This document shows positions 49,545-63,713 of a stretch of 64,000 nt of DNA, in pieces. The position numbers were made by a program, and so were the translations under genes. Below the pieces are notes generated by a model that did not search any database, had not been told where the DNA came from, and saw only the letters and a program-made list of their open reading frames with translations. The stretch's first letter is position 1; each line of letters starts with the position of its first letter. Source of the stretch: Patagioenas fasciata (taxonomy: Eukaryota > Chordata > Aves > Columbiformes > Columbidae); NCBI RefSeq assembly GCF_037038585.1, contig NC_092520.1:117721001-117785000 (forward strand), given 5' to 3'.

Positions 49545-52080
49545 TTCTACAGTTTGTCTGATGCTGAGGTTGAAGTCCACATGATGCTACTTGTAAGAAA
49601 TATTTGCAGAAATTTTCATTTGCATACACAGTGTTTTCCAAATATTTTCACTTCAGCATTGTGTCTTATTCAGATGTTTCATTTTAGACTGAGTCCAGGC
49701 ATCCCTGCTGAATTCAGTAATGCTGGTCAAAGACAACTATGAGTGCTCTCCCACGCAGAAAGCAAATCCCAGTCAGCCAGTTCCAGCCCAGCTGACTCAA
49801 TTGATTTTACCTGTGGTAATGGGGATTCTTGCCCCATACCTTCTTCCCCCAGCTGCTGGCTGGCAACGGGCTGATGGTGACTAAATCCTCAGTCAGAGTC
49901 AGGCAGAAGTCACTACCTGAGTTAAAGATGTTATCAACTACATCTATCTGTTTGGCTCCTCTGCTGGAGATTAGATACCATGTAGCAGAGGCAGGAAAAA
50001 CAGATGTTTGTTTACACCTCTGCTGCCCTCATGCACAGCTCAACTTATTTAACTGTGCAGGAGCTGAGAGCAAATGCCATATTTTAGTCTGCTGCAGACA
50101 GTGCTACAAGAGGTCATTTGTAACTCTTAACACAACAAGTGCACTAAACTATGTAGGGAGTAATTGAGGTCAGTGCTTCTGTACGTGACTTGGGTTCTGC
50201 ACTGCTGCCGGATTCAGATTCACTTCAATTAAATTGTGTGCTAGTGTAAAGCAAATCTGAGAAACAGCAGAAAGCCCAAACTTACGTGTTTCTTTCTCCA
50301 TCTCCTTCTCACCACTTATATGTGCCGGAAACTGACTGCAAATTTTAGTGCTGCACCAGAGAAAAGAAAATTGCTGTATAGAGTAGGGACTTTTAGGTAG
50401 GTTTCTATAGATGCCATATGTTGCTCTCTTTGTTGACCACCATTTACAATCTGAAACCCAGAAGAGTTCAAGCGAATTGCCCCAGAGTAACTAGGCTCTC
50501 ACAGCAACAGGTGAAAAGAGCTGCATCTGACATGATAAAACAAGAAAGTGAAGAGTAATGAAATACAGACAACACACAAAGTATTCATAGGTAATAACAG
50601 TATACAATTTAGCTTATATGTATAACGACCAAGGAAGAAAACAAATATTAATATTCAAAACTGAAGTTTCATCTTCAAGATCACTAACAGGAGAACAGAA
50701 TAATAGATGAAAAGTCAAATGTAACTTAAACTGAGAGACTGAACTTCAAAGAGGGTCTTGAGGAGCACTAGGCATGGGCACTGTAGCATAGAGACTAGCC
50801 TAATAAAAGAGAGAGAGGTGTATCTCCAAGCAACGTACCTCTTTTACTAAATCAGAATGGTATTAATTAAGGCAAATTATTACTATTGACACCATTTTCA
50901 GCAAGTATTCCTAATTGTTATCAGGAGTAATACACCTAAAACTAACACAAGGTTTTCTATTCTATTCTATATGAAGAACACTAAATATCTACTGGTTTTA
51001 GTCATCACACATTCTGACTTCTGCTTCTTGGAAAGCCCCAGCTTACTTCTCACTTCTGGATCTTATCTCTGATGCTTTCAGGTTGTTCTGTTTCCTATTA
51101 GCATGAACAAAGCCAAGCTGGATGTATGCAATTATTTTCATTTTCACTAATGCTCTGAAAGCTGCTATGTATATTAGTATCCCAATCTATTTTGCTGCTC
51201 TTTTGTACTGCTTAATGTATGAGTTCTTTCAGAGGAGCTCATGTGAAACGGTAGATCTGCTAAGGAGCAGATGGACAGCTGAGGTAATAATTTCTTTCAG
51301 CATCACAGCTAGATCTTGAAAAGGGCATCCTCTTCCCAACTGAGCTATTTGCACCAGTCTCACCTCATGTGATTAGCACGGGGCACTACGGTTAATGAAG
51401 GCAAGTTCTCTGTTTTAATAAAAGAGAAAAACTAGCAAAAGCTATCTCTTAGGAAGAAACCTTAGCATAAGAACAAATTTTACAGGAACAACAGAGGTCT
51501 GCTAAGGATTCTGTAGCCACTCTTGTCATTAACTAATGTGATATCTACGTCAGTCTCCAAAGCAAGCTGTGCACACCCCAAGAAGTATGCAAGACAATGC
51601 ACAGAGGTCCAGGAAGAAAATATTTTTGTAGTATTAATAAATCAAATAAAAATTTAAGTTTTTTTAAATAACGTTTATTTCATCTTTATCTCATCCTTTT
51701 AGTTTCTATTTTTTGTAGGTTTTATAATGTACATGATATATTAATACACTAGTACATGTATATAACTTACTTATAAATAAACATGCATATACTGGGGGGG
51801 GTGCATGCGTATACTGATAGGGTGCATATCAATGAAGTTTGGAGACCACTGCTGTGTGTTATATCAGAGCCACCTTGCACTGGATGTGTGTCTGACCAGC
51901 TGCAGGGCATGAGTCTCGGTAGAGTCTTGGACATCCTCATGTGGCTAATCTCAAATAAATAGCACTATTGAAATAGGTTACCTATTTTTTCCAGTGTGGA
52001 AAATGAATCTTATGGCTGAATGACAGAGACAGATATGGCTGGTAACATGAAGACAAACATATTGCTTCTCTCATACTTAC

Positions 52081-52139
52081 GTTCATCTTCTACTTCAATT
52101 GCACTTGATATTTTAATAAATTCTTCGTAGCTTTCCGTG
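52081..52139 (-). other. Isolated candidate coding exon, unknown
   Basis: On the minus strand an acceptor (ACCTTCTAATTAAAG) and a near-perfect donor (GTAAGTATG) bound 59 nt. In one frame these read TESYEEFIKISSAIEVEDE. The composition looks protein-like but I recognise no family, and no partner exon is found nearby. It may be chance. Confidence 0.2.
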
Positions 52140-54484
52140 CTTTAATTAGAAGGTGTATATATATTTGAATGTCACTGCTGCAAAACTGTATGCCCATTCT
52201 GGAAAAATACCTCTGGCAGTGACTAGTATTTGTGATGCAAGGTGAGTGAAACAGCCATACAGTACGCCATGAGTAATGGATACATCTTCCAAAAATAGAT
52301 TTTTGAACTGAGGAAAAAATATGTATCCTTTCAGCAAATATTCTAAAATAGAATTGTCAGTGGTTAAAAGAAATGAAAAGAGGAAGTAGGTGTTACAGTA
52401 TAATACATTTCTATTAGCATCCTACAGCAGAAATGCATTCAGTGCGAAAAGGCTGAAGAAATTCAATATATGTTAAAAAAAAATCAGGTAAGAAAGCTAT
52501 TTATTTATTAAGAATTCATAAAGTCATTTGGGGCAGAAGTAACTCTTTTCAATGTTTGTTTGACTGACAGGAGTCTTTGATTTGCGATAGTGTTTTTTCA
52601 GTCTTTGTAGTGTGAAGAGATTTAGTTTGTCTAGCCTGGAGAATAGTGTGAGAAAAAGCTCATTCTGTGTATCCGGAGTGGGTAAGATAGGAGTTCCAGG
52701 CTCCAGACTGAGTGAAAGAGTCACATCAAGAAGACTTTTTTCTTTGTTCTATTTTGAAAGTGGCACTTGAGCAAAATGCACAAGGAAATTATACACCTCA
52801 TCATTCATTCTAAGATGTTAGATAATCATTTTATGTCAGAAATTGAACTGATTCTGATATAGGGAAAGGATTTCACCAAATATGACACCATCCAGCTCTA
52901 TTTCTTTTGTGAAACTGTAATTGCTATTTCTTATATTCTATTTTGAGTTACACAAGGCTAAATCCAGATTTCGTCCTACCTTCACATTGTCTAGCAGTGA
53001 GACAAATTCCTCTTGAAACCCTGAAGAGTAAAACCCCCCAGATGAATATTTGATTTATAAATTCCCCAAAGTGATATGCTTTTATTTTTCTATATTAATT
53101 GTGTAATTATGTGAAACTATGTTGAACTGAGTACTATAACAAGATACATTTTCCTGAAAATGTCTGTATGACGTTCACGCCTGATCATAGACACTAATAA
53201 AGGTGTGAAAAACTTCACTCTTTAAGGCAACTGGTCTTTTCTGAAAACAGGGCTTCAGTCTTATAAATATTGATCTAACTAATTTATTTAGTCATGTATT
53301 TAGTTCTTTTGCTCGGTTGCGTATTTCCACTCGTGTTTTATGATGCCAGGTAATTTACATACCTATATCCATCCCAGGAAAGGGCTGAAGTTTTCAGAAA
53401 TGCTCATGTAAGTTAAGAGCCCAAGTCAGATTTTGCCTTCTGAAGTCACTTGGACTTCGCAAAGAAACATTTTACTCAGCATCCCTTTCCAAGGGCCTGC
53501 TAGTGTAAAACATGGGCAAGGTGCCTCCAACAGCAGACGTGACTAGGATGGGGACAGCATAACAGTGAAAACCAGAAGTCAGAGAGCTGCTCAGTTTATT
53601 TTACTTGTGTCTCATAGGTTTGCTGCAGGGGGAGGGGCTGTTCTTGTCCATCTGCATGCACATGCATTCAACGAGCTGTCAAAAGGGGAAGTGAAACTGA
53701 TGTGGTGAGAATGAGGGAAGGTGGATGAGATATGGACACTAGAGGGACAGTGGAGTGGAGGAAGGTGACCTGTACTGGTGTCAGCACATCGTGGCCGCCT
53801 AATAAACACAGGAAGGAAATGGACTTTCCTGCAGAAAGTTTTCACTGTCCTGGACAGACATCTGTGACTTTAAACACTGTGAAGAGGCTTCTGCACATTT
53901 GCACAAAGCTGGTGAAGACATTATTGAGATAACACTCACTGCATTCAAAGCTTATCAATACTCAGGTTGGCAATATGCAGAGGTTTTTAAGTATTTCAGG
54001 TAAAGCAAATCAATTATAATTAGGCAAAAGGTTCTTTCCACTGAAAAAGGCCATTATGGAAGTGTTTTTTTGGTGTTTGCTTTTCCTGTAGAAGAGTTAC
54101 TGAGAAAAAGTCTGGTTTCAGTTTTCCCTCGACTGTTTTCCTTGCAGGGCAATTACTTGGCAGCTTAGGAGAAACCCCAGGAAGCCACTGGAAAAGTACA
54201 GTGGTTTTCGCCAGTTTCTATATGACTTTTTTGAGAAGGATGACATGGTAGGTACGGGAATTAATATCTTCTGTAGAAAGTCCCATTAAAGGATTAAAGC
54301 AGAGACTGAAGTCTTATAGCTTTTCCTTTCCACTGCTGTTTGATATTATGCCATAGCCAGAAAGATTCAACATTATAGCCCGATACCCCTACCTCTTCAC
54401 TGAAAGGATAACTCCTAATGAGAAATGTCCAAAATACTTCCTTTTCTGTTCGGCTGTACTCTTTTGATCAAGTCCTTGCATCTT

Positions 54485-54504
54485 CACACACACACACACA
54501 CACA
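54485..54504. repeat. (CA)10 microsatellite
   Basis: Uninterrupted CA dinucleotides. Confidence 0.95.
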
Positions 54505-55780
54505 GCAGCTGTATTCTAGCCTTGTTCTCAGTTTTGTGCCCTGACTTTTATTTAGGAAATTACTGGAACCTGTAAAACCATGCACACAAATTTGAGTATC
54601 TGAGAAGTGAGCAGAAGAGCTCCGTTCTTGCTTTTGCTGTCCTGTAAGGATGTCAGAGGGGCTGTGAGGGTGAGCTGCCCCATGGGTGCGAGCCAGGAGC
54701 CAAGGGTGGCCCTGAGGCCAGCAGGGCCATTTCCTCCTTAACCAGAGTCCATCCATGCAGCATGCAGCGAGGAAGCAGGGATAGGAGAGGGATAGTGACC
54801 AGGGCCAGCCCAGAGACCTGCAACCAGCTGGCAAGGCCACAGTGATGGGGCTGGTGTGAGATCCAGCAGGTGCAGCAGATGACGATCAGCAGATATGGGG
54901 TTGGGTGCAAACTGTGATGTAGCTCAGGCAAGGACCAAGGCTGAGGATCTGGTCACAAATGCAGTTCCCAAGAAAATGGGAGATGTAAAGCTGTCCCAGT
55001 GAAACTTCAGCTCTTCCTGCCCCTGCTCTTTCCAGAGGTGTGATCCCAGGTTACCTGGCTGGACTGTGGCAGGGCTGGCTGGAGCAGGGACAGCTCAAAC
55101 CCAAGGAGCGGGGATGTGTGGCAGAGCTGGGGGCTGCACCTGGGGCCTTGGAGAATGGCGGCTCAGCAGCAGAGCTGGTCTGAATTTTTCTTGCGAGTGT
55201 CACTGAGAAATGCTGTTGTCTTACCGAAAGTGTTTTCTTGGAAACATATAGCATTATCAGCAAAGTCACTGGGTGCCAACTGAGGCTCTCAGGGTCCTGA
55301 GGAGTGGGGCTGGCAGTGTGAAAAAGCTGTAGGGGATGGCAGAGTACAACGTGGCCATGGCCTGAGGAGCCCAGGCTGGGAGCAGAGACTTCAATATATT
55401 TATCTGTGCAGCAGGCAATGGCCGTACTCAGTAAATACCTCAGTAAAATCCTTGATGGTTTACTTCACTAAATAAACATTAATCTTTCAGAAACATCAGT
55501 CTCCTGGAACAGGGGCAGCATCCAAGATGTGTTTCATCTGAGGAAACATAATTTCTTGGAATCCTTGGTTTGTGAAAAATGAAAAAAAAAAAAAAAAGTG
55601 TATAGTTTTGTTTTGACTCAGATGAAAGCCAAATCTCGAAAGTGCCCACACTTCCCAGAAACCTCAAAACTCTTTCTGATCATCTCTGGAAGGAAGCTTG
55701 CTCTGCCACTCACTATTTTGTTCCTTAGAAAAAAAAAGTTGATTCCTGCAAAAGCCTTCTTCAGGAAGGACATTGTTCTT
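54505..55780. other. Intergenic, no gene seen
   Basis: The GC-richer part (54,600-55,400) carries several short frames but no family signature. A poly-A run lies near 55,580. Confidence 0.55.
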
Positions 55781-55985
55781 GAGAGGAGAGGAGAGGAGAG
55801 GAGAGGAGAGGGAGAGGAGAGGAGAGGAGAGGAGAGGAGAGGAGAGGAGAGGAGAGGAGAGGAGAGGAGAGGAGAGGAGAGGAGAGGAGAGGAGAGGAGA
55901 GGAGAGGAGAGGAGAGGAGAGGAGAGGAGAGGAGAGGAGAGGAGAGGAGAGGAGAGGAGAGGAGAGGAGAGGAGAGGAGAGGAGA
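55781..55985. repeat. (GGAGA)n pentanucleotide array, about 41 units
   Basis: A pure purine tract of GGAGA units on the plus strand, with one extra G just after 55,810 shifting the register. It creates spurious long frames on both strands (repeating RGEER and SSPLL). The strand asymmetry and mirror symmetry favour triplex formation. Confidence 0.98.
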
Positions 55986-58900
55986 AAAAGAAGTCTACAG
56001 CTTTAATGCAAGAAGGTAGATTGGAGTGGGTAGAAACCTTGAACATTGAGAACATCACCCTTATTTGCATTTACTTTGTATAGCAAAAAATATGATGACT
56101 TTTTGTAGTGTGGTGTGGACTTACTGCTTTAGGGAGTGTTGAAAGGCAGACGATTTTGAAATGTCTCTCTATAGGCAGTGGTTAGACCCTAACAGAAATA
56201 CTGATAACAACAGGTCTTAGTTGTCTTTCAATACGAAGTTTCAATGTGCTGCTTGATACTTCACTGCACTAAAAATATTGCTGAGGATATTACTGACATG
56301 AGCATACCAATGAGCTTCATATCACTTTTTTAATTATTAAAGTGCCTTTCCAGGCAGTGATGTAGCTCAAGTTATACACAAGTAAAAGTTATAATCTCAG
56401 CAATGTAGAGCTTTTCCACTTTGCAGCAGAGGAGCTCTTTTTTATTATTATTTATTTATTGCTACCTCACCATTCACAGCCAAGTGTAGGGACATGATTT
56501 GAACTAAATCTTCTGAGCAATAATAGCTGTCTTGCCAAAACCACCTCAATATAAAAGTCTTAATGGATTCGAGGAACTGGTCTGTATAGTCTGGCTGACT
56601 CCTTTTGAATGGCTTTTACTTTCGGCAGTTCTGTACAAGGAGATGCGTTTAGCTTCAGCTGGGCACAATAAAGTGAAAATTAGCAGTATCTGGTTTCTGG
56701 TGAGATCCTACAGGGAGAAATCAGAGATTTGTTGACAGTGTAAGTGCAGTTTCATTTATGGATTGAGAATGTGACCCAACCATACCATGAAATGAAAGCC
56801 AATGGACTCGGTTTTCTATTGCCTCATGTGTGCATGTGCAGTGGAAACTACCTTTTCTGTGTACAAAGTAGGAAATAAATCATGCCTTAAATAAATAGGT
56901 TGAATGTTGAGCTTGTCAATTTTTTACGGATCTTTGTTTGAAACAGGTTGAAACTGGTTCTGTGCCAGTGAAGCTGTTCACAGACAAGGATAGCTTGAAG
57001 TTTTAAACTGTTGGATGTTGAACTGACCTGGTAATAAATGAGGGTCCTGACTGTAATTTATAGACAGGTCTTCAGCTAGCTGTAGAAGTCAAGGACCCCA
57101 TTGCTAAAACACCAGGAAGGGAAAAGGAAAGCGATGAATAATTTGCAAATCAGTGCTTCCTTTTGTTCTGCCTTCTCATGCAGGTGATGCAATGTCCATT
57201 ATTAGTGAAATAGCTGAAAAACCACTCATGGTCCTTACTAACAAAAGGAAATGAAAATGCTATTTTTTGCCTTGTGTTTTATTCATGAGGTTAAAGTTCA
57301 GCACAAAATCAGTGTAAAGTCACATCATTAAGATGAAAAGACTTACGGTATCTGGTCTGAGTGAGAGCAAAAAAGACCCTTCCTTCAGAGGTGTTTCAGG
57401 TGTTTTATTACTGTCACAAAAACAGTAACAAGGGAATGAGCTTTCAGTTACAACCCTCCATTCAGGGGTCAGAAACTTGCCATTTCAATCATACATCAAA
57501 GCCACGGCATTAAACATGTTCTTCCTGCCCTGTCTTGGCATCAGTTCCCTGGAAATGAACAGCAGGGGTTTTCAGCAGGTGCCACTGCCTCAATTTTGGG
57601 AATCCAAAACTGAGTCAGCAGCATCTCTCTCCTATGACCCCGCTTAACCTGAGGCAGGTCTTCCCCTAGCCAAGATGAGGGCACTTGCCCCTCTGTCCTC
57701 AAGTCTCAGTCATCTTCATCCAACGGTCTCCTCTGACATGAAAACAAGCCATCTGCACTGAGCCCCAGGCTTGGGAGCCTGTACCAGGAGCTCTGAGGCA
57801 GGTGCAGGTGTTTTTCTACCAACATCTGGAAACTATGTCGCACCTCATTTTAGGATTCTACTTCGAATTGGCTATATTCATATTATCCCAATGGCTTGCA
57901 TGAGGACCAGCTCCCTGTAGTGTTTGTGAACATGACTTTGAAGTTGTTCCTTGGACAATACTGAACTTTGATAACGGTATTGTCGGCCATTGCTTCTTGG
58001 GCTTTTTGTATAAATTTTAAAGCTTTTTGAATTAGACTTCAGGGCTATCTGGGCAAAGCTATCAGGACTCAGCAATTTTTTCCCAACTTTCTTCTTCTCT
58101 ACTTGCAACAAAGCACCAAACAACCCAAAGAGCACCCCAAAAGTGAGGTCTATGGAGAATCCCTTCTCAGCTTCTGCCTATACTGCGTTATTTATCTGCT
58201 GCCTCCAAAAGGGCCAGATTTTCCTGCTGCTTGCAGCTCCTCAGCCCTGCAGATGAGCTCTATCCAGAAAAGGAAGTCAGACACAGTAGATACTTCGGCA
58301 GGTCTGAGTCAAGTGGAAAAGAGACAAAAGACAATCAAATGCTCGGTACAGATGAGTAAACTCTCCTTCTTAGGGAGTTCAGGAAGTAGGTGGAAGGCCC
58401 AGGAATGAAGATAACTTTCTTTTCAGTTTCTTAGTCTCTAAAAAAATGTTGTTAAGATACGTGTTGGGGAAAGGGCATGCTAGTAAAAGTAATTATGAAG
58501 ACAAGTGGAAGAAAGAGAGAGTATTACTGGACATTAGAGCTCACCTCACACTATAGGACAGCAGATATATGTATTTCCATTCCAAGATGTGCTGTCAGTT
58601 TTGATACCTGCTGACCAAAACCCCAATTTTTTCATTATTTGCTCATTGCTGATGAGCACAGTCTTTTCAGCACTGAAACATCAACTGAAACTTTTAGCTC
58701 AGGACTGAATACATGCTCTTCAATTGCAAGGGAAAGAAAAGTAGACTGAGATAGTGTCAAAAAATGTATGAATTATATCAATATTCTATTTTTCCTTCTT
58801 TTTTTTTTTTTCCTTCATGTTTGCTTTACCTTGTTTCTTGAAAAACAGGATACTGCTCAAAGGTCAGGGTAGCAAAACAGTGGCAAGAATTATCTTCTAG

Positions 58901-61125
58901 TGTTGGTTTCTACTACAACAAAGAAAGAGTGCTTGTATGTGGAATAACTGGGATTTTTACAGAGTTTGGAGAAGGGCAAGGGTACCACTGTAAACCAGTG
59001 GTGATAACTCCTTGTACTTACATGGCACCCTCTAGTTGGTAGCTACGCATCACTACAGCTGCTAAATCCTACGTGCATGGTGGCAATTGGTGGACAAGGG
59101 TTTCACATTTTTCCACAGTTGGATTTGTGTTCAAGCCCAGATGCACCCACACTCCAGCCTATGGTTAAGCAGAGGTGTAGGTGAGTCCCCAGCCCTTTAT
59201 CCCAGTGTCCCTCACTTCTCTGGGTTTCAAAAGGATAGGACGCAGGTGAGGTCAAGTACACTCCAGGCTCATCCCCTTGCAAATATTTGTTTCTGGTTAT
59301 CCATAAATAGTGACCCAGAACCTTGACTAGACTAATGGGCAGATACAATAGAAATGGGGTATGAGGGCTGGGAATGCATAAACCCATCTCCTGCTTTGAT
59401 GAACAGTATAAACAAAATCTGGTTTTATAGCATGCATGAATGGCATTACAGTCCTTTACATTCATACAGGCAGTAAAGCCAAGGTAAAGGTAACCCAGCT
59501 ACAGCCGCCCCCTGACTTAGGCAGACAAGGCAAAAGTCGGAATATGGTTATGTAGTTAAAGAGGAAACTTTCTCACAATGTTTATGCAGAAGAAGAGTGA
59601 TTTTCATGCTATCATCTCTTAGTTTCCACAACTACTTTTAAAACATGTCATTTAACATTTAATAAACACTCATCTTTCTTTTGGCTTTTCCTGCTGATCT
59701 GGAAACTTTTAGCTTGCAGCCTATATCTCCATGCTGCAGCTGCAACAATATCCTTCAGAGAAGCGTTCACCTATGTCTTGCACCAGCAGCGTGACTCCAT
59801 GTCAGCGCAGCTGCCTGGGATTCTTCCACCTGGTCATATGCAAAACAACTGACAATGCTGGATTTCTCTTTTCCCAGGAGGGAAATATTTGTGGATACAT
59901 GAAACAGGTTTAGGTTCTACTCCAAATCACCTTAGATCCTTTTTTAATTTCATTAATCGGTTCCTTCTAACTATAATTTGAACTTTTTTCTTTTCCCTTT
60001 TTTTGCTCTTAAGAGAAAGTTTTTCATCCCCATAGTTGCAGAAAAAGGTTTGAAGATATGAATCTCAATGAATGGCAACCCATAAAGCAGGTATTTAAAA
60101 AATAATAATATTTTTCAAACAATCTCTCAGCATTTCTCATATTTAGTATTTCTAAATGTGTGAGACTGGCAGTAGGAGCTCCAGGTAAAAGTGATAAGGA
60201 ATAAAAATACAATCTTGCTTTCTGGTCCCGTGATCTAATTCTGCCACATTTAATTTGAAAGGTCTGTGTGCATAGCTAGCAATAACCTAGACTTAATCTG
60301 CTCGACCATCAGTTGCACCAACTGGTACTATCTTGGATTCCTGTTTTCAATCATTCTAACCTGTACACCCACAGAAATGAAACAGTTATATCTCTTTATG
60401 AGAAATGGGGTGGGAGGGAGGAGGGAAGCAAATCACTTTTATACAGGTCTGTTATCAAATTAGATCTAAGCTTTACTCTAAAATAATTTAGTTTCATATA
60501 CTGAGTATACTAAGGCCCATTTTGGGAAGCTACATGTTGAACATATGCTCAGCAATGGCAGTAACGAGTTTAACTCATTAAAATACCCATGATTTAAGAC
60601 TTGCCTTTCTGGAGTAAGTCACAAAGGATGGGATTCGGTTCATTTAAATTAAACAGTCTAAAATGTAGGTGTCTGGGTTAATCTTGTCAACTTGGTAGAC
60701 GTGGGAGCTTCTAGAAAGAGATTTCATTTTTTTCCAGGACAACTATTTCAGAGAGGTGAGACAGACCTTGCTCCAGGCCATGCCTCTTTCTTCAAGAACA
60801 GAAATCTAGCCAGTGAGGCTTGTCAGCTTTTACACAGCTAATGTGATTCTTATCCAGAAAACTGTTGTGCTGTCAGTTGATTAGCACTTGAGCTTTAAAC
60901 TCACACTTATTTGGCTTGACAGGGTAGAGGAAGACGAAAAGGAAATGGTATTTCAGCCAACAAGACAAGGGTGAAGGTAGCTACAAACTATAGCTGCGCC
61001 TGAGAGAAATTTTTCACTGCTAATCCAACTGTTTTTTACAACTGACCAAGTCTGAGTCAAGTAAAGTAACAGTGGCAGTGAAGAGGAGGCCAAGGAAAGT
61101 GTTTGGGTTGCAATTGCTTCTGCAC
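55986..61125. other. Intergenic, no gene seen
   Basis: Only short frames without domains or consistent splice sites. Poly-T near 58,800. Confidence 0.55.
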
Positions 61126-61215
61126 ATAGAATCACAAAATCATTTGGATTGGAAAAGACCCTTGAGATAATCGACCCAGCACTGCCAAGTCCACCATCTG
61201 CAGTTCAGTGCTAGC
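61126..61215 (-). mobile_element. CR1 LINE short 3' fragment
   Basis: The plus strand reads AGAATCACAAAATCATTTGG, then GGAAAAGACCCTTGAG and CACTGCCAAGTCCACC, the reverse complement of a CR1 3' end. Confidence 0.75.
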
Positions 61216-62849
61216 CTGTGTCTGGGCTTTGGACAAGAGATGTTAGATCCCTGCCAGCAGCCAAAGCTCCATATTTTCAGTTGCATCTGAGAGGCTGGAC
61301 AGGTCCTTGGAGACCTCTCAGGCTCCATGAGTCACAGTCTCATCTGCCCTGGGAACATGGCACTTCAGTTCTGCAACGGATCAGTGGGGCAGTACATGCC
61401 CTGCAGCAGTCTGAAGTTGTATTTCCCAGGACAGAGCCCTGCTCTGCATACAGCCAGAACCTGCTGAAGGGAAAGAAGCTGGAGAGAAGGGGGGACAAGG
61501 AGCAAAGACCTTGAAATCAGCAAGTTTGATTTTCTTGAAGCTGACCTGACATAACTTACAAAAATAGAGGAGCATTGCAGGAACTTGCAATAGGGGCTGA
61601 GTTGGCCTTCCCTCCTGCTGCTTTGCTTCCCTTCACCGGGACAGCAATTGTTTGCTCCGGCAGGAACTGGAGGATGCTCATAGTGCCAGCTGTTGCTGTG
61701 AGGAAACTGAAAGCACAGCTCATATCAAAAGGGGGGACCTGGGGATTTCTGCAGTGAAAGGAGCTCTTACTACATGTGGGAGCAAGGGTTTCATGCTCAT
61801 GAAGGTGCATGCCTTTGCATGAGGGAGGAACATGGTGTCAGTCAGGGCTTCTACATTTGTGATGGAGAAAATTGACCTACCTAGCAGTTAAATTTAAATG
61901 CATTCAATGTAGCTCAGTGAGCTGCAGTTACTGACCTGCAGTGCTAACCTTAGTTTTTATCCTGTTTGCTCAAATTCTTTTTTTTTTCTAAGTTTTTATA
62001 TTCTCTAATGCTTTCTTATTAGAGAATGCAAACTAACCGTGTCATAAAATTGCTGATTTAGAAAACACATCTCATTTTTCTCCATTGTTATGAAAAACAA
62101 TAGATGGAGCTGACATCTACAGGAAGTATCCCTTATCATTCCCAGCCACGGGTTCGTTAAAGACTCAGCCTCTCACATTTGAAGCTATGTTTATAGAATC
62201 AGAAATTACAAACAAGCCACTGATACTAATAAAAGCTGAGGCTGCCCCTCATCTGTGTGTGTATGTCGACAAGGAAGTTGAATAATATCCCCCATGTCTA
62301 AGGTGCTGCAGGAGGAATCTACAGAATAGGAAATCCAGTACAAATTAGTTCATGCTGTGGGAACCAAGGAAACCCAGAATATTGTGATCTTTTGGAGACT
62401 TACATGTGCTCGGAGACTTGAAAATCTACCTGTTGCTTGGCTGCCACTGTAAGTTCATAATAAAAATCCTTAAATTTCCCAGCAAGGCCTTAAAGTTAAG
62501 GTTAAAGATACTTCAGTGTTAGATAGGGAAAATGAAATCAAACCCAGATAAAAGTTTTCTTCAGGTCCTAGAAGGGGCCTTTTCTTTTCACAAAGCTGTA
62601 GTACCAGACTACATAGGAAACAAAGAATTCCTGGAAATTAATTTTTTTTTTTTTTTTTAAATTTTCCCGTTTATTACTTGGCTCTGAGCTCCTTCTTAGG
62701 AATTTGTTCAATGGTGAATTGGTCAGTGAGGACCAAGGAAAATGCTGCTGCAGATGCTTTTGGACTGATTTTTTTACTCTCAGTCAGTCAAACAGGCTTG
62801 TTTCTCTGCCACTGGATCCAGCTTCCCCAGAAGAGTCCAGGTCATATCA
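61216..62849. other. Intergenic, no gene seen
   Basis: No recognisable gene. A poly-T run lies near 62,642-62,658. Confidence 0.55.
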
Positions 62850-63110
62850 AGTGGTAGGACAAGAGGAAATGGCCTCAAGTTGCACCAGGGGAGGTTCAAG
62901 TTGGATATTAGGAAAAATTTCTACATGGAAGGCTTGTCAGGCATTGGAACAGGCTGCCCAGGGAAGTGGTGGAGTCACCATCCCTGGAGGTGTCTAAAAG
63001 CCATGTAGATGAGGTTCTTAGGGACAAGGTTTAGTGCCAGTGTTAGGTTAATGGTTGGACTCAATAATCTTGAGTGCCTCTTCCAACCAAAATGATTCTA
63101 TGATTCTATG
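62850..63110 (+). mobile_element. CR1 LINE, sense, 5'-truncated
   Basis: GGACAAGAGGAAATGGCCTC, GGCTGCCCAGGGAAGTGG, GAGTCACCATCCCTGGAGG and the terminal GATTCTATGATTCTATG. Confidence 0.95.
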
Positions 63111-63713
63111 TAGGAGAAGAAGCAGCTCATAGCAGTCCAGCAGGCTGGCCACCTCAAGTGGAATAACTACTGCTGCTTTCAGAGTCTCCACTAGAGCTAC
63201 AGAAATATACTGGGGTCTTCCTCCAAATGTCTTCATATGCCTTTGCTCACTATGGGTGTATTTTACTGCAGCTATAGCAAATGCTCTTGCACTTGCCACC
63301 AGTCAAGGAGCTGTGAGCCCTGCTTAGTGACCTGCTCCCTTGCCTTCACTGAAGGAGGAAGGGGTTTCAAGGTGTCATTTGGCTGCTGCCATCAGGCCTG
63401 TAATATTTACATATGACAGCGTACAGCCTGTGGGAGGATTCCTCTGCCTGTCAATTAGTTGAGGATACTGGTGTTCATTGCTTCAGGAGCTTGACACCAT
63501 GGCAGAAGTCACCAGGAGGCACTGTTATGTATCTCCTCTCCTGCTGGCCCTAGGCTCTCTCCACATCTCACTAACTGCAACAGCAAGAACCATGGCAGGT
63601 GCAAAATTAGATCTGCTGAGGTGATGAGTAGGTCCTCTTGGGAGGAGGGACAGAAAAGGGAAACCTCACGTAAGGCACAGGTGAGAAACCCAAAGAGGGA
63701 GGGAGGAAGCTGC

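Larger units (their letters stand above)
44494..54484. other. Large gene-poor stretch
   Basis: No recognisable gene. It holds a diverged direct repeat pair (44,990-45,050 and 46,238-46,300), a TTGG-rich low-complexity tract (46,605-46,680), a hAT-type element (49,375-49,544) and one isolated candidate exon (52,081-52,139), each listed or discussed separately. The region around 51,600-51,800 is AT-rich. Confidence 0.6.

Noticed and set aside
55598-56083. 161- and 150-codon frames over the GGAGA array
   Set aside because: They are produced by the pentamer repeat, whose period gives open frames on both strands.
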